In this document: positions 20,714 through 30,485 of the stretch, piece by piece
How the letters are laid out: each line of letters starts with the position of its first letter
How positions within the stretch are numbered: the first letter of the stretch is position 1
Assembly (NCBI GenBank): GCA_031002005.1
Contig: CM061919.1
Span: 17,121,687 to 17,185,686 of the forward strand
Length of the DNA: 64,000 nucleotides
From: Vandiemenella viatica
Taxonomy: Eukaryota; Arthropoda; Insecta; Orthoptera; Morabidae
Direction of reading: 5' to 3'
The notes under the pieces: generated by a model
What the model was told of the DNA's origin: nothing
Databases searched by the model: none
Seen by the model: the letters and a program-made list of their open reading frames with translations, nothing else
Made by a program: the position numbers and the translations under genes

Positions 20714-22297
20714 CAGGGTGAGTCAAAAGTCGCAGTACACCCTTTTATTTCAAAAACTCTGCAAGAATTGGGAAACCTGAATATTCCAGTAAGGTATTGG
20801 TGAAGTGGTCTATCTTTTACGGTATGTACCGAACATGGGCGCCATCTTGAAATCGGCCATCTTGAATCTAAGTCAATTTTTTTAAATGGAAAGGGGGTCG
20901 TGTGACACATCAAATAACATCAGAATTTTCTCACAAGTTCATTCCTGTAAACAGATTTGAAATAGCAGCTGTGGTTCAAAAGTTACAACATATTTCGGTT
21001 AGAATTACAAGCCGGATTGTTCTCCAGAAAGGACAGTCATTTTATGTGTTCAACATGTTGTCCCTCTGTGTCAACGCACATTTGAAGGTGCTGGATCCAA
21101 TCGTCATGCACTCGCAGAAGGATTTCCGCAGAAATGCTGGCACACGCTCCTACAATGTGTTGCTGGAGATGGTGTTTGTTTCTTATTTTCTCTGCATACA
21201 CAAGTTGCTTTAAATGGCCCCACAGATAAAAGTCAAGTGGTGTGAGATCAGGTGATCTCGGTGGCCATTCCACAGAACCACGTCGGCCAATCCAGTGACC
21301 AGGAAATTGACCATCTAACCAGTGACGAACAACTGCTCCGTAGTGTGGTGGAGCCCCATCCTGTTGAAAGTAGCAGGGAAAGCCAATTACACGGGTACCC
21401 CATATTCCACACCACACCATAACCTTTACGTCACCAACTACCTTGGAAGGTTCCATCCAGCGTGGATTGTGGTCACTCCAGTACCTGTGGTTGTGACGGT
21501 TAACTTCACCACTGACATAAAAGTTTGCCTCATCACTGAACAAGATGTCTTGTGCAAAAGAGGGATCTTGTTGATGTTCCTCTAAGGCCCACTTGCAAAA
21601 CTGCACACGTCTGTCTGGGTCATCCTCTGCTAGGTGCTGGAGTAACTGAATCTTGAATGGATGCCATCGATGGGCATGAAGGATTCGTATGATTGATGAC
21701 TGGCTGATTCCACATTCTGCTGACAAACGTCGTGTACTGCATTGTGGGCTCTTCACGAAGGACGCCAAAACCATTGTTGAGGTTATCTCGTCAGTAGCAC
21801 TTTTTGGACGGCCACTCCGTGCCTTGTCAATCACAGTCCCAGTTTCTCGGAATTTGGAAATTAAGCACCTGACAGTGTTGTGTGAAATTGGAGGTCTTTC
21901 TGCGTGCCGGTTGTTAAAATCTGCAGCTATGACACGGAAACTTCGTTCTCCAGACATCAAAATGATTTCAATTCTCTCCTCCTTGGTCAAAGCCATCTTC
22001 AGTTGTCTGCCACAAAAAAGCTATGTAACTTTTGAACCGCAACTGCTATTTCAAATCTGTTTACAGGAATGAACTTGTGAGAAAATTCTGATGTTATTTG
22101 ATGTGTCACACGACCCCCTTCCCATTTAAAAAAATTGACTTAGATTCAAGACGGCCGATTTCAAGATGGCACCCATGTTTGGTACATACCGTAAAAGATA
22201 GACCACCTCACTAATGCCTTACTGGAATATTCAGGTTTCCCAATTCCTGCAGAGTTTTTGAAATAAAAGGGTGTACTGCGACTTTTGACTCACCCTG
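20714..22297 (-). mobile_element. Mariner-like element with 273-bp terminal inverted repeats
   Basis: TA flanks both ends (20712-20713, 22298-22299). The arms 20714-20986 and 22025-22297 are inverted copies of each other with scattered substitutions, both starting CAGGGTGAGTCAAAAGTCGC. The left arm ends just before the transposase stop and the right arm just outside its start. Arms this long are unusual, because most mariners have about 30 bp. One near-intact transposase frame is inside. Confidence 0.9.
21037..21996 (-). CDS. Mariner/IS630-superfamily transposase with an internal deletion
   Basis: 319 codons in one frame. The N-terminus has MALTKEERIEIILMSGERS and a helix-turn-helix pair, with ISHNTVRCLISKFRETG and SGRPKSATDE as the linker, and STRRLSAECGISQSSIIRIL as the second helix-turn-helix. 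The catalytic residues visible are ILFSDEANFYV (first Asp), YFQQDGAPPHY (second Asp) and WPPRSPDLTPLDFYLWG. From the second Asp there are 36 residues to SPD or 41 to the Asp of PLDF. Between MVWCGIWGTRVIGF and the second Asp the usual block of several dozen residues (FFEG...YL...L) is missing without loss of frame. The enzyme is therefore probably dead although open. Transposases of this type cut at TA. Confidence 0.85.
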   Translation of the reverse strand: MALTKEERIEIILMSGERSFRVIAADFNNRHAERPPISHNTVRCLISKFRETGTVIDKARSGRPKSATDEITSTMVLASFVKSPQCSTRRLSAECGISQSSIIRILHAHRWHPFKIQLLQHLAEDDPDRRVQFCKWALEEHQQDPSFAQDILFSDEANFYVSGEVNRHNHRYWSDHNPRWMEPSKVVGDVKVMVWCGIWGTRVIGFPCYFQQDGAPPHYGAVVRHWLDGQFPGHWIGRRGSVEWPPRSPDLTPLDFYLWGHLKQLVYAEKIRNKHHLQQHIVGACASISAEILLRVHDDWIQHLQMCVDTEGQHVEHIK

Positions 22298-22592
22298 TAC
22301 ATGTTCTTTATTTTTACTCCTACTTCACAGTTATAAGTTCTAATACACAAAAGAAGCTAAACAAAAATCCAAAGTACGTAGAAATAATTTTGATCGACTT
22401 TTTGTGTCAAATACCCCCGTGTGCGCTGGTTCGAATCCCCATCATGGCATCCAGATTTGGGTTTTCCATGGTTTCTCCAAATAATGCTGTGATGCTTCCT
22501 CCAAAACTCCTTGTCCGAATTCCTTCCCGTTCCTTGTCTCCAATCCCATCCCACTTCTAATGACCTCGATGAGGTGTGAAGCCATAAAAAAA

Positions 22593-23329
22593 CAAGCCAT
22601 AATGCCCTCATTGGAAAAGATATCTCTCAAATTTTATGCTCTTCCAAATTTGACACCCCTAGCAGAAATGTATGTTCGCTTACTTTATCTTCGATATGGT
22701 AACTACTAAAATCCAACATTTCTTTGTCACTTATTCTTCTTAAAATTTCTATGCACTCTTGTATAAAAACTAATCAACTCAAAGTATCTCTTAATATGAA
22801 AGTGAATATTAAAACATGTGTCTAAACAACATCTTCTAAATCATTAGTATGAAAAATATGTTGTAGTGGACAGGGTCATGATAAAGAGCACAAGTCATGG
22901 ACCTGGATAACACTTGCTGAATAGTGTTTCATATTTATAGGTTTGTTGAAACGCATGTCAACGACTAGTATGTGTAAGGAGGGAGTGTGAAGAAAGAAAA
23001 AAAAGGGGGGGGGGTTACAGAAAAAAATAAGAAGAAGAAAGCAAGAAATAGGTGAGGATGTTGGTTACATAAAAACCCTGCAGCCAGGTCCGTAGTGCCC
23101 ATAGTTATAAATCTCATTAAGATTCTGTTCACTTGCCATCCGATGCACATATTAACCAAAACATTTCATTTATTACTTTCCGCCAAAACATTATCCGTCG
23201 AAACAAATGCTATCAAATCCACAAAACATCACTATTTCTTCTAAGCAACCCATTATTTCTTATATATAGTCGAAGCATAACAGTCAATCATTTCGTCTAA
23301 GCAACTTAATATTTTTTATATGTAGTCAA
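22593..23329. other. AT-rich intronic sequence, nothing recognised
   Basis: Contains a G9 run near 23006 and purine-rich AAGAAG runs. Nearly identical in the second copy (43575-44340). Confidence 0.25.
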
Positions 23330-23945
23330 AGCATCCTCCCCTCCTCCATTCTCATAACATGCCCCAAGCACTGCAGTCTTTCCCTTGTTAACATCCCTTC
23401 TAATGCTTCCACTTGTAGTTATTGATGTTTTCATTTCTGATTTTATCTTTCGTCGTGACATTCTCTAACTCTCTCAGAAACCTCATTTCTGCTGCCTGCA
23501 ATCTGCTAATAACTCTCTTTGTCCAAGTCCATGTTACAGAACCATAGGTCAGTATGGGCGGCTAATATACTTTATAGAGCAGAATTTTGGCCTCATTCCA
23601 TATGTTCAACCTCCAAATTACATCCTTTATTGATGATATAATTATCTATTCTTCCTTACACTCTGACCTATTTCTTCCTCCATCTTTCCATTGATAGTTA
23701 CCTTGCTACCCAGATGTACAAACGATTCTACCCATTCCAATTTCTTGCCGTTGAGTAACACATCCTTCGAAGTGTCAGTGTTTCTTGTATCTTCATTATC
23801 TTTTTTTTTTTTTTTTCCCCCCTACACTCATCTCCAGGCCATATTTACCCATTGCAGTCCACCAGTTCCTTAATTCTCTTTCTAGATTCTGCTGTCTTCT
23901 TCCACATTATGATGTCATCAGCATATACTATCACCTGTTGTGGCG
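23330..23945 (-). pseudogene. RTE-like LINE RT, 3' half (copy 1)
   Basis: The reverse strand gives IVYADDIIMWKKTAESRKRI (RT active site YADD), a fragment like LNGKKLEWVESFVHLGSKV, and the later RVRECHDEK and LTRERLQCLGHVMRME blocks across frameshifts. The 5' half of the same RT lies at 33010-33730. The two halves are separated by other insertions, including the hAT element. A T16 run interrupts the frame at 23802-23817. Confidence 0.6.
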
Positions 23946-24584
23946 AGGCAGTATTAAGCCAGGTATAGAAGTGATAATAGTAATTGGGAGAAGTAAATGA
24001 AAATTATTTGTAAAGCTTAAGTCGCCACGAAGCATTATTTGGTGCGGAGGCGCGCGGGGTAAAAAAGTAATTGTTGAATCAGTCTGTGGCTGGCCGCCGC
24101 AGGAGTGGGGTTAAGGTTACAGCATGTCCTGTATAATTGTAAAGTCGACCTAAAAGTAATAAAATGTTGCCTGCTGATCACGTTAAGGAAGTTCTTCATG
24201 ACTAGGGTTCGGATCTTTATGACCAAAAAAATCGAGAAATATGCAGGCAAATATGACCTTAAAAATAGGTAAATATCACCTAAAAGAGACAAAATATGAC
24301 CATACATTGAATTTTTTATACTTTAAAAATGCTCAAATGTACTTAATTCAAGTGCCAGGTACGGGTTTGGCGAACCCGCGGTGCCCGAGCTGGAAACTTG
24401 TGAGCGCCGCAAGTTTCCCACACCGTAAACTCCTACCATGCTTCAACGACCACCGTAGGGCGTGGCGGTGGAACGTTGTGTGCCTAGGAGAACGGGGATC
24501 TTGGCTTCATCGCCCGGATCGCGAGGACGGTACAAACCTCTATAAAAAACCCCTCAACCTCAAGGTCAGCCACGTGCCGAGGAG

Positions 24585-26192
24585 GTGAATGGGTGGAGAG
24601 GAAATTCACTCGCTAACGTGCAACCTCAGGGGCACCTGCGCACCCCTGTTGTAATAGCATTTCTCTTTAAAATGGTTTTTACTCGTGGGTCCACAATTCC
24701 TACTCACAAAAAACCAAAAAACCCCTGCGGCCCGGGTGTGTCGCAGGTAAATAAAAACACACCCAGTTCATACAAACGGGCAAGGGTTGAAAGCCCTCCC
24801 CCGGATGTAAACAACAGTAACGGCAAGGGTTGTATTATTGACAATGCCTTCGTTATTATGACAAGGGTGGAGGGATCTTTTGAGAAGGTCTCTCCATTCT
24901 ATGTCCAGAAAGGTTTAGAGGGTATTGCGGGTACCCTCAAATCTGTAAAAAAGCTGAGGAATGGGACACTGATTATGGAAACATCCACCCAGAGGCAGGC
25001 TGTCCAACTCCTTAAGTGCGAGAAGCTCGGGGAGTTCGCAGTTAAGTGCGAACTCCATAAAACTCTAAATTCAAGTAAAGGAGTCATTACCAGCAGGGAC
25101 CTTATGGATTTAGAGACCGAGGAACTCCTTAAGGAGTGGTCAACAGAACATGTGGTCGAGGTTCGTCAGATTAAACGAAGGGTTAACGGCAGTCTTGAGA
25201 AGACAGCCACCTTCGTCCTGAAGTTCGACACTCCAACGTTGCCCAAAAACATCAAGGCAGGGTATTTGAACTTGAATATTCGCCCGTATGTACCGGACCC
25301 AATGCGCTGCTTTAAGTGCCAGCGGTTCGGTCATACGACGGCGACCTGCAAGGGCAACCCCACCTGTGGGAAGTGCGGAAAGGCGGCTCATGAGCCAGGC
25401 ACTAGCTGCACGCTCCCACAGGTGTGTGTCAACTGCTCCGGGGCACATCCAGCCTGGAGCACAGAGTGTCGATTGTATCTGGAAGAAAAAAAGATACAGG
25501 AGTTGAAAACTAAAGAGCGGATTTCTTATGGCGAAGCCAAAAAGAAATATAAGGCTCTGGCTCCACCAGTCTTCGCTACCAGCTTCGCGAAGACGTTATC
25601 AACTCCCGTCAGGAAAGAAAGTATTGCTACCCAGACGTCCGTTGCGGACATGGGCACAAGTCCAATGTGCTCATGTCAGTGCAGATGTGGTGCCACACCC
25701 ATCAAGGTCATTGCACCTAGGACCTCGCACGTCGGTAGCAATACACTGACAACATCGACCACATCGACAGCAGGTTCCGTAAGTCCACCAGTAAAGACAC
25801 TGCCATCCGCTACAGCTGCGGGCCCCTCTGCAACAGCAGAAGCGGCCCCTGAAGCAGAAACTGTATCTGCAAGAGATGTAATAACGGCAAAGCCATCTGC
25901 CGGTAGCGGATGGCAAACAGTGCAAAAGGTAAGGGGTCCGAAATTTAAGCTTACGGACCCCACTATGTTTGTGAGATCCCCTCCGACTTCTCCTCCCAGA
26001 TCCCCGTCTGGAAAGGAGAAGAAGGGGAACAGGCCTCGGCGGAAGAAAAGTCCGCAAAACTCCGAGGCCTCACAACGAAAATCGTCTTTGGACACCGAAG
26101 ACGATATCATGCTGGTGGACGAACCTAGTTCCGTTCCTCAGCAGTCAGCGAAGGAAGACCCACCCGATCCGGGGGGGGGGGGGTGGTTTTAA
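24585..26192 (+). CDS. ORF1 (Gag-like nucleic-acid-binding protein) of the I-like LINE
   Basis: 535 codons, intact. A likely alternative start is Met30 (MVFTRGSTIP). The middle (about residues 85-240) is the conserved region before the knuckles (ITSRDLMDLETEELLKEW, KLTATFVLKFDTP-like). Three CCHC knuckles follow: CFKCQRFGHTTATC, CGKCGKAAHEPGTSC and CVNCSGAHPAWSTEC. Next comes ISYGEAKKKYKAL, common after the knuckles in this group. The C-terminal third is Ser/Thr/Pro/Ala rich and low in complexity. The protein should bind the element RNA and form the particle. A G13 run just before the stop (26171-26183) could be miscounted, which would change the last residues. Confidence 0.9.
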   Translation: MNGWRGNSLANVQPQGHLRTPVVIAFLFKMVFTRGSTIPTHKKPKNPCGPGVSQVNKNTPSSYKRARVESPPPDVNNSNGKGCIIDNAFVIMTRVEGSFEKVSPFYVQKGLEGIAGTLKSVKKLRNGTLIMETSTQRQAVQLLKCEKLGEFAVKCELHKTLNSSKGVITSRDLMDLETEELLKEWSTEHVVEVRQIKRRVNGSLEKTATFVLKFDTPTLPKNIKAGYLNLNIRPYVPDPMRCFKCQRFGHTTATCKGNPTCGKCGKAAHEPGTSCTLPQVCVNCSGAHPAWSTECRLYLEEKKIQELKTKERISYGEAKKKYKALAPPVFATSFAKTLSTPVRKESIATQTSVADMGTSPMCSCQCRCGATPIKVIAPRTSHVGSNTLTTSTTSTAGSVSPPVKTLPSATAAGPSATAEAAPEAETVSARDVITAKPSAGSGWQTVQKVRGPKFKLTDPTMFVRSPPTSPPRSPSGKEKKGNRPRRKKSPQNSEASQRKSSLDTEDDIMLVDEPSSVPQQSAKEDPPDPGGGGWF

Positions 26193-26201
26193 ATAGGTAG
26201 A

Positions 26202-29200
26202 ATGGCTCCCATACTTCAGTGGAACATAAACGGCTTTCAGGCTCACAAACAGGAAGTCCAGCTCTTAGCACGGTCTAATCCATTATGTGTCTGTCTCCAG
26301 GAGACACACTTAGACCACAACATCAGCCAGTGCTAAGAGGTTATGACATATTCCGAAAGGACGATACCGAGGGTGATCGAGCGAGGGGCGGAGTGGCCGT
26401 GTTTGTTCGGAACACTGTCCACTCCGAGCCCGTCGCTTTCACCTCTCATCTACAAGCAGTAGCGGTGAAAATACACGGTCCAATACATCTGACCGTAAGC
26501 TCTGTCTATCTGCCACCCAGTGTGTCTGTCGGTTACGACGACCTGGTTGGCATTATACGACAACTCACTCGGCCCTTTCTCCTTTTGGGAGATTTCAACG
26601 CCCACAGTGCGTTGTGGGGTTCCACCACCGATTGCCCCACGGGCCGAGTGGTTGGTAGATTGATAGAGCAGGAGGAAATTTGTATCCTGAATACAGGACA
26701 AATGACTCATTTCACCACTGCTACCGGTACGTCTTCTGCCATTGACCTTTCCTTGAGTTCCCCCTCAATAGCGGACTCCGTGCAGTGGGAAGTGGATCGC
26801 GACCTACATGGTAGCGACCACTTCCCAATTTGGACGCACGTTGAGTGTGAACGTGGAGGAGGAAATAACCGACGTAAATGGAACGTCAGTTGTGCAGATT
26901 GGCAGCTCTACTTCCGTGCTGTACAACTGCAACCCTGTGGCAGTATACAGGAGAAGGTGAATCACTTCACAGAAGTGATTCACCGTGCAGCTGACGTTTC
27001 CATGCCAAAGAGCTCCGGAACGCTGCGAAGGACGCCCGTCCCCTGGTGGAACGATGAATGTCGTTCCGCCATCCAGGGTCGCAACGCTTTAGGTTGTGCC
27101 CCACATCTGACAACCTAGCAGCGTTCCGTATTGCCAGAGCTAAGGCGCGTCGAGTTATTAAGGATAGCAAGAAGAGGCCATGGCAGAACTTTGTGAGCAA
27201 TATAAATCGTTCCACGCCTTCGTCGAAAGTATGGGAGTCCATTCGCCATATATCTGGAAGGTACTCCCGCCCACCAGTATCTGGGTTACTGGATCACGGA
27301 CGGATAATTACTGACGAACGAAGCATAGCGCAGCTGATGGCGGAGAACTTCGCCGCCATCACTTCGTCCGCTAACTTTGACCCTCGGTTTCAGCGACGTA
27401 GAGTCGCTGCCAAGAGGCGCCCGCTGTGCTTCGACTCGTCGAATTCAGAGGCCTACAACTGCTCATTCACATCTTGGGAGCTGGAGAGTGCGTTGAACAG
27501 CGCAAATGACACTGCTCCAGGGCCTGATTTGATCCAGTACCAGATGCTGAGGCATCTCAGTAAGGATGCTAAAAAGTACCTTCTAGATATTTTTAACGAC
27601 ATTTGGACCGGAGGACACTTCCCCGACTCGTGGAAGAAGCAACATTAATTCCCATTTTAAAGCCTGGCAAGGACAAATTGTTGCCAGGTAGTTATCGTAG
27701 TATTGCCTTGACTAGCTGCGTGGGGAAGACACTGGAGAGGATGGTGAATCGCCGCCCTCGTCTGGTGTCTTGAATCCTGTAATCTCCTGAGCCGCTTTCA
27801 GGGTGGATTCAGGAAGTTCCGTTCCACCTTGGACAACCTGATCCTCCTGGAGGCGGCAATACAGGATGCGTTCATCTGCAGCCAACACCTCGTGGGTGTT
27901 TTTTTCGATCTTGAAAAGGCTTACGATACTACCTGGCGGCATGTTATTTTAAAACAGTTACATGAATGGGGTTTTAGGGTAACCTTCCCCGTTTTTTAAA
28001 ATCTTTTTATCTGGTCGTTGCTTCCGGTACCGAGTCGGTAGTGAAGTGTCTGATCTTTTTATTCAGGAAAACGGTGTCCCTCAGGGGTCAGTTTAAGTGT
28101 TACACTTTTTGCCATCGCTATTAATAGCATAGCAGCCATTATAAGGAGTCCCCTACGGTACTCCTTATATGTGGACGACTTTTTAATTTTTATCGTAGCG
28201 TCCAGCCTGAGAAGCGCTGAGCGGCAGTTGCAAACTCACGCTGAACAGGCTGGATGAATGGTCAGTGCACACCGGTTTTCGTTTCTCCGCTGAGAAAAAC
28301 CCGGTGTGTACTTTTACTCGCAGCAGAAGCCTTTTACCAGAGCCTCACCTTACCCTGAGGAACACCGGTTTAAGTTTTAGTGATAGTGTTCGATTTCTGC
28401 GCCTCATTTTTGACACAAGGCTTAACTGGCTTGCGCATCTAAAAGATGTGAGAGCCAGGGCCTTAAAAGCTCTTAACCTTTAAAATGTCTGTGTGGCAGG
28501 TCATGGGGCGCTGACCGCTCCTGCCTGCTACAATTTTACAGAGCCTTTGTACGGTCACGGTTGGAATACGGTTGTATAGTCTATGGTTCGGCACGGGGAC
28601 AGTTATCTGCGTATATTGGATGGTGTCCACCATGCAGGAATTCGGCTCGCCATAGGTGCATATCGCACCAGCCCTATTGTCAGCATTTGTGCTGACTCGG
28701 GCGAGCCGCCGCTTACCATCCGTCGGCAACTCCTCATGGTGAGACACTACCTCCATGTTGCCATAACACCTGGCAGTCCCGTGTACGACATAGTTTTGCA
28801 TCCTAACTACGAGCGGCTCTATACCAACCGGCATAGAGCCACTAAACCGTTCAGCTACCGTACAAAGGTATTTTAGAACAATGCGGATTCGAGCTTCCTT
28901 CTTTTTATCACCAGGGTTGGAGTAAATCTCCTCCCTGGCTTTTAAAGAGGCCCAGAATGATTTTAGAATTATCGCGGTACAACAAGCTGTGTACCGCCGA
29001 TTATGTTTTTTATCAGAATTTTTAGAGATGTTTTAAACCAGTATTCCACGATTACCCCAGTGTATACGGATGGGTCTAAGCAGGCTAACGGAGTTGGTTG
29101 CTCCGTAGTGTTCCCTCGGGCGACTTACACATTCAAATTGGACAGCAGGTGCAGCGTTTACACTGCCGAATGCTATGCCGTGTTGAAGTCGCTCCAGCAT

Positions 29201-29887
29201 ATGAAAGTAATGCGCGATAAGTTGTTCATCATATGCTGTTGATTCCCTCAGTTGTATTCAGGCCATAGGAAATATGTATCCAGCAGATCGTCTAGTCCAG
29301 GACATCCAGGACGCCCTCCTTTCCCTTCAATCTCGTGGAAAGGAGGTGTTATTCTGCTGGGTACCGGGTCATGTGGGAATCAGAGGGAACGAGGCAGCTG
29401 ATCAAGCTGCCAAGTTAGCCTGCGACAAGGTCAGAACCGACTTTGAACCGGTCCCAAAGTTCAGACCTTGCCTCGGCGGCGAAGAGATTTATTTTTGATG
29501 TTTGGCAGAGGCAGTGGCTGGAAAGTTGAGCATAATAAGCTCCGGCTGGTCAAACCGACCGTTCAGCCGTGGAGCAGCTCCTTCCAGCGGGCGAGGAGGG
29601 ATGAGGTTCTCCTTACTCGCCTCCGAATAGGGCACTGTCCTCTGACGCACAGCTTTCTTCTCCGCCGAGAGGACCCTCCGGAATGTGATGCTTGTGGCGT
29701 ACCCTTGACGGTACGCCACATTTTAACTGAATGTGTATTGTTTTTAGATCTAAGGGCAGACGTTGGCTTAGCCAACGATCTGTCCCTTATTTTAAACGAT
29801 GATCATGACAACGTGGCTAAGGTTTTAAAGTTTGTTGCTTGGCCGGTCTTGTCCCAAAAATTTTGGGCAGATCGGCCTAGGTTTTAA
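26202..29887 (+). pseudogene. ORF2 (endonuclease, RT, RNase H) of the I-like LINE, frameshifted
   Basis: The start MAPILQWNINGFQAHKQEVQ is at 26202, ten bases after the ORF1 stop. An apurinic-type endonuclease follows: CLQETHL, GGVAVFV, LLLGDFNAHSALWGS, GTSSAIDLSL, GSDHFPI and PVPWWNDEC. The RT has TAPGPDLIQYQML, then LPGSYRSIALTSC-like sequence, FFDLEKAYDTTW, VPQGSV and the active site LYVDDFLIF (28165-28190). RNase H has VYTDGSKQANG, AECYAVLKSLQ and FCWVPGHVGIRGNEAADQAA. The C-terminus has a zinc motif, CDACGVPLTVRHILTEC. At least seven single-base frame changes occur (near 26320, 27090, 27640, 27760, 28000, 28480 and 29240), so no full protein can be made from this copy as read. Confidence 0.88.
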
Positions 29888-29888
29888 A

Positions 29889-30195
29889 TTGGATTGGTGG
29901 CCGTTTACAACCACCAATCCAAGTACTGATTTTACTTGTGACATTGCTTATATGGCTGGCCCTCGTATAGCCAGCCAGCTAATCGTTTTTTAACTGGTTG
30001 GCCTTTCTACAGCCAACCAGTTATTGTATGTAATTTTATATTTTATATTCTAGTCTTAGATTCATATTTTATGTTGCCGTCTGTGTGGCCGATCTCTTTA
30101 CAGTCGGCCATGCAGACGGTTTTTTAGTTAATATGTTAGTGTTTTATTGTGCTGTCTGTGTGGCCGACCCCTTTACAGTCGGCCACACAGACGGC
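29889..30195 (+). promoter_or_regulatory. 3' UTR array of five hairpins
   Basis: Successive stems are: TTGGATTGGTGG (29889-29922, 12 bp), TGGCTGGC (29953-29977, 8 bp), TAACTGGTTGGC (29991-30023, 12 bp), CCGTCTG..TGGCCGA (30077-30119, 7+7 bp), and GTCTGTGTGGCCGA with three outer pairs, one G-T (30151-30195). All but the first start their loops after GGCC or GGCCGA, and most loops end in TTTACA or CTACA. A role in RNA recognition by the reverse transcriptase, as shown for some stringent LINEs, is an inference. Confidence 0.7.
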
Positions 30196-30485
30196 AATTT
30201 TGCCACGTTGTCACGCCTGGTTTTTGTTAAGGCGCTAATGACCCCGTCGTCAACGCGCCCTAAAACTTAAACAACAACAACAACTGTACTTAATTTATGT
30301 TATGTAGCTGTGTCGCTTTCTCGTAGACAACATAACTAGCTTCTATGCACTCACTGTACGATTGGGAAATTAATTTTTTTGAAAGTTATTTTCTTGTTCC
30401 TGTAAAAGAATGGATAGCTAGAATTTTACTTTTAAAAATGGAAATTTACTATAAATTTGTTGCGAATTAGTGTACATACCATTTT

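Larger units (their letters stand above)
18919..22411. mobile_element. 3.5-kb TA-flanked element with short terminal inverted repeats
   Basis: The left end is TTTGACACAAAAAGCTGATC. The right end, reverse complemented, is TTTGACACAAAAAGTCGATC. TA flanks both sides (18917-18918, 22412-22413), as for Tc1/mariner-type insertion. Inside are a SINE (19604), a basic helical frame at 19913-20128 (KSLHD-like tail SRSRKSFHDLTDFSK) that may be a remnant of its own gene, and a second complete mariner-like element (20714-22297). No catalytic motif of its own was found. Confidence 0.55.
18860..22592 (+). mobile_element. Related SINE, split in its tRNA-like head by a 3.5-kb element
   Basis: The left piece, 18860-18916, has GGGCTATCAAGTATGGCAGG...GTCTTGCATTCGGGAG. 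The right piece, 22414-22592, resumes CCCCCGTGTGCGCTGGTTCGAATCC (B box), CATCCAGATTTGGG and a body that differs from the main family (TAATGACCTCGATGAGGTGTGAAGCC). The right piece recurs after the assembly gap at about 43390-43570. The intervening DNA is the element annotated at 18919-22411. Confidence 0.7.
24349..30284 (+). mobile_element. Full-length I-like non-LTR retrotransposon rich in hairpins
   Basis: Perfect 11-bp duplications TGTACTTAATT lie at 24338-24348 and 30285-30295. The duplicate segment has the unoccupied site (near 45305-45325). Length 5936 bp: 5' leader, ORF1 (gag with three zinc knuckles), ORF2 (endonuclease, RT, RNase H, C-terminal zinc motif), 3' UTR and an ACAACAACAACAAC tail. 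RNase H after the RT plus a short-repeat tail points to the I group. Inverted repeats are unusually dense throughout (see findings). It is inserted in a hAT element in antisense to the hAT transposase. GC content is clearly higher than the surroundings. Confidence 0.92.

Noticed and set aside
25671..26110. Antisense open frames over ORF1 of the LINE
   Set aside because: Shadows of the Ser/Thr/Pro-rich ORF1 tail. The sense frame has zinc knuckles and correct length.
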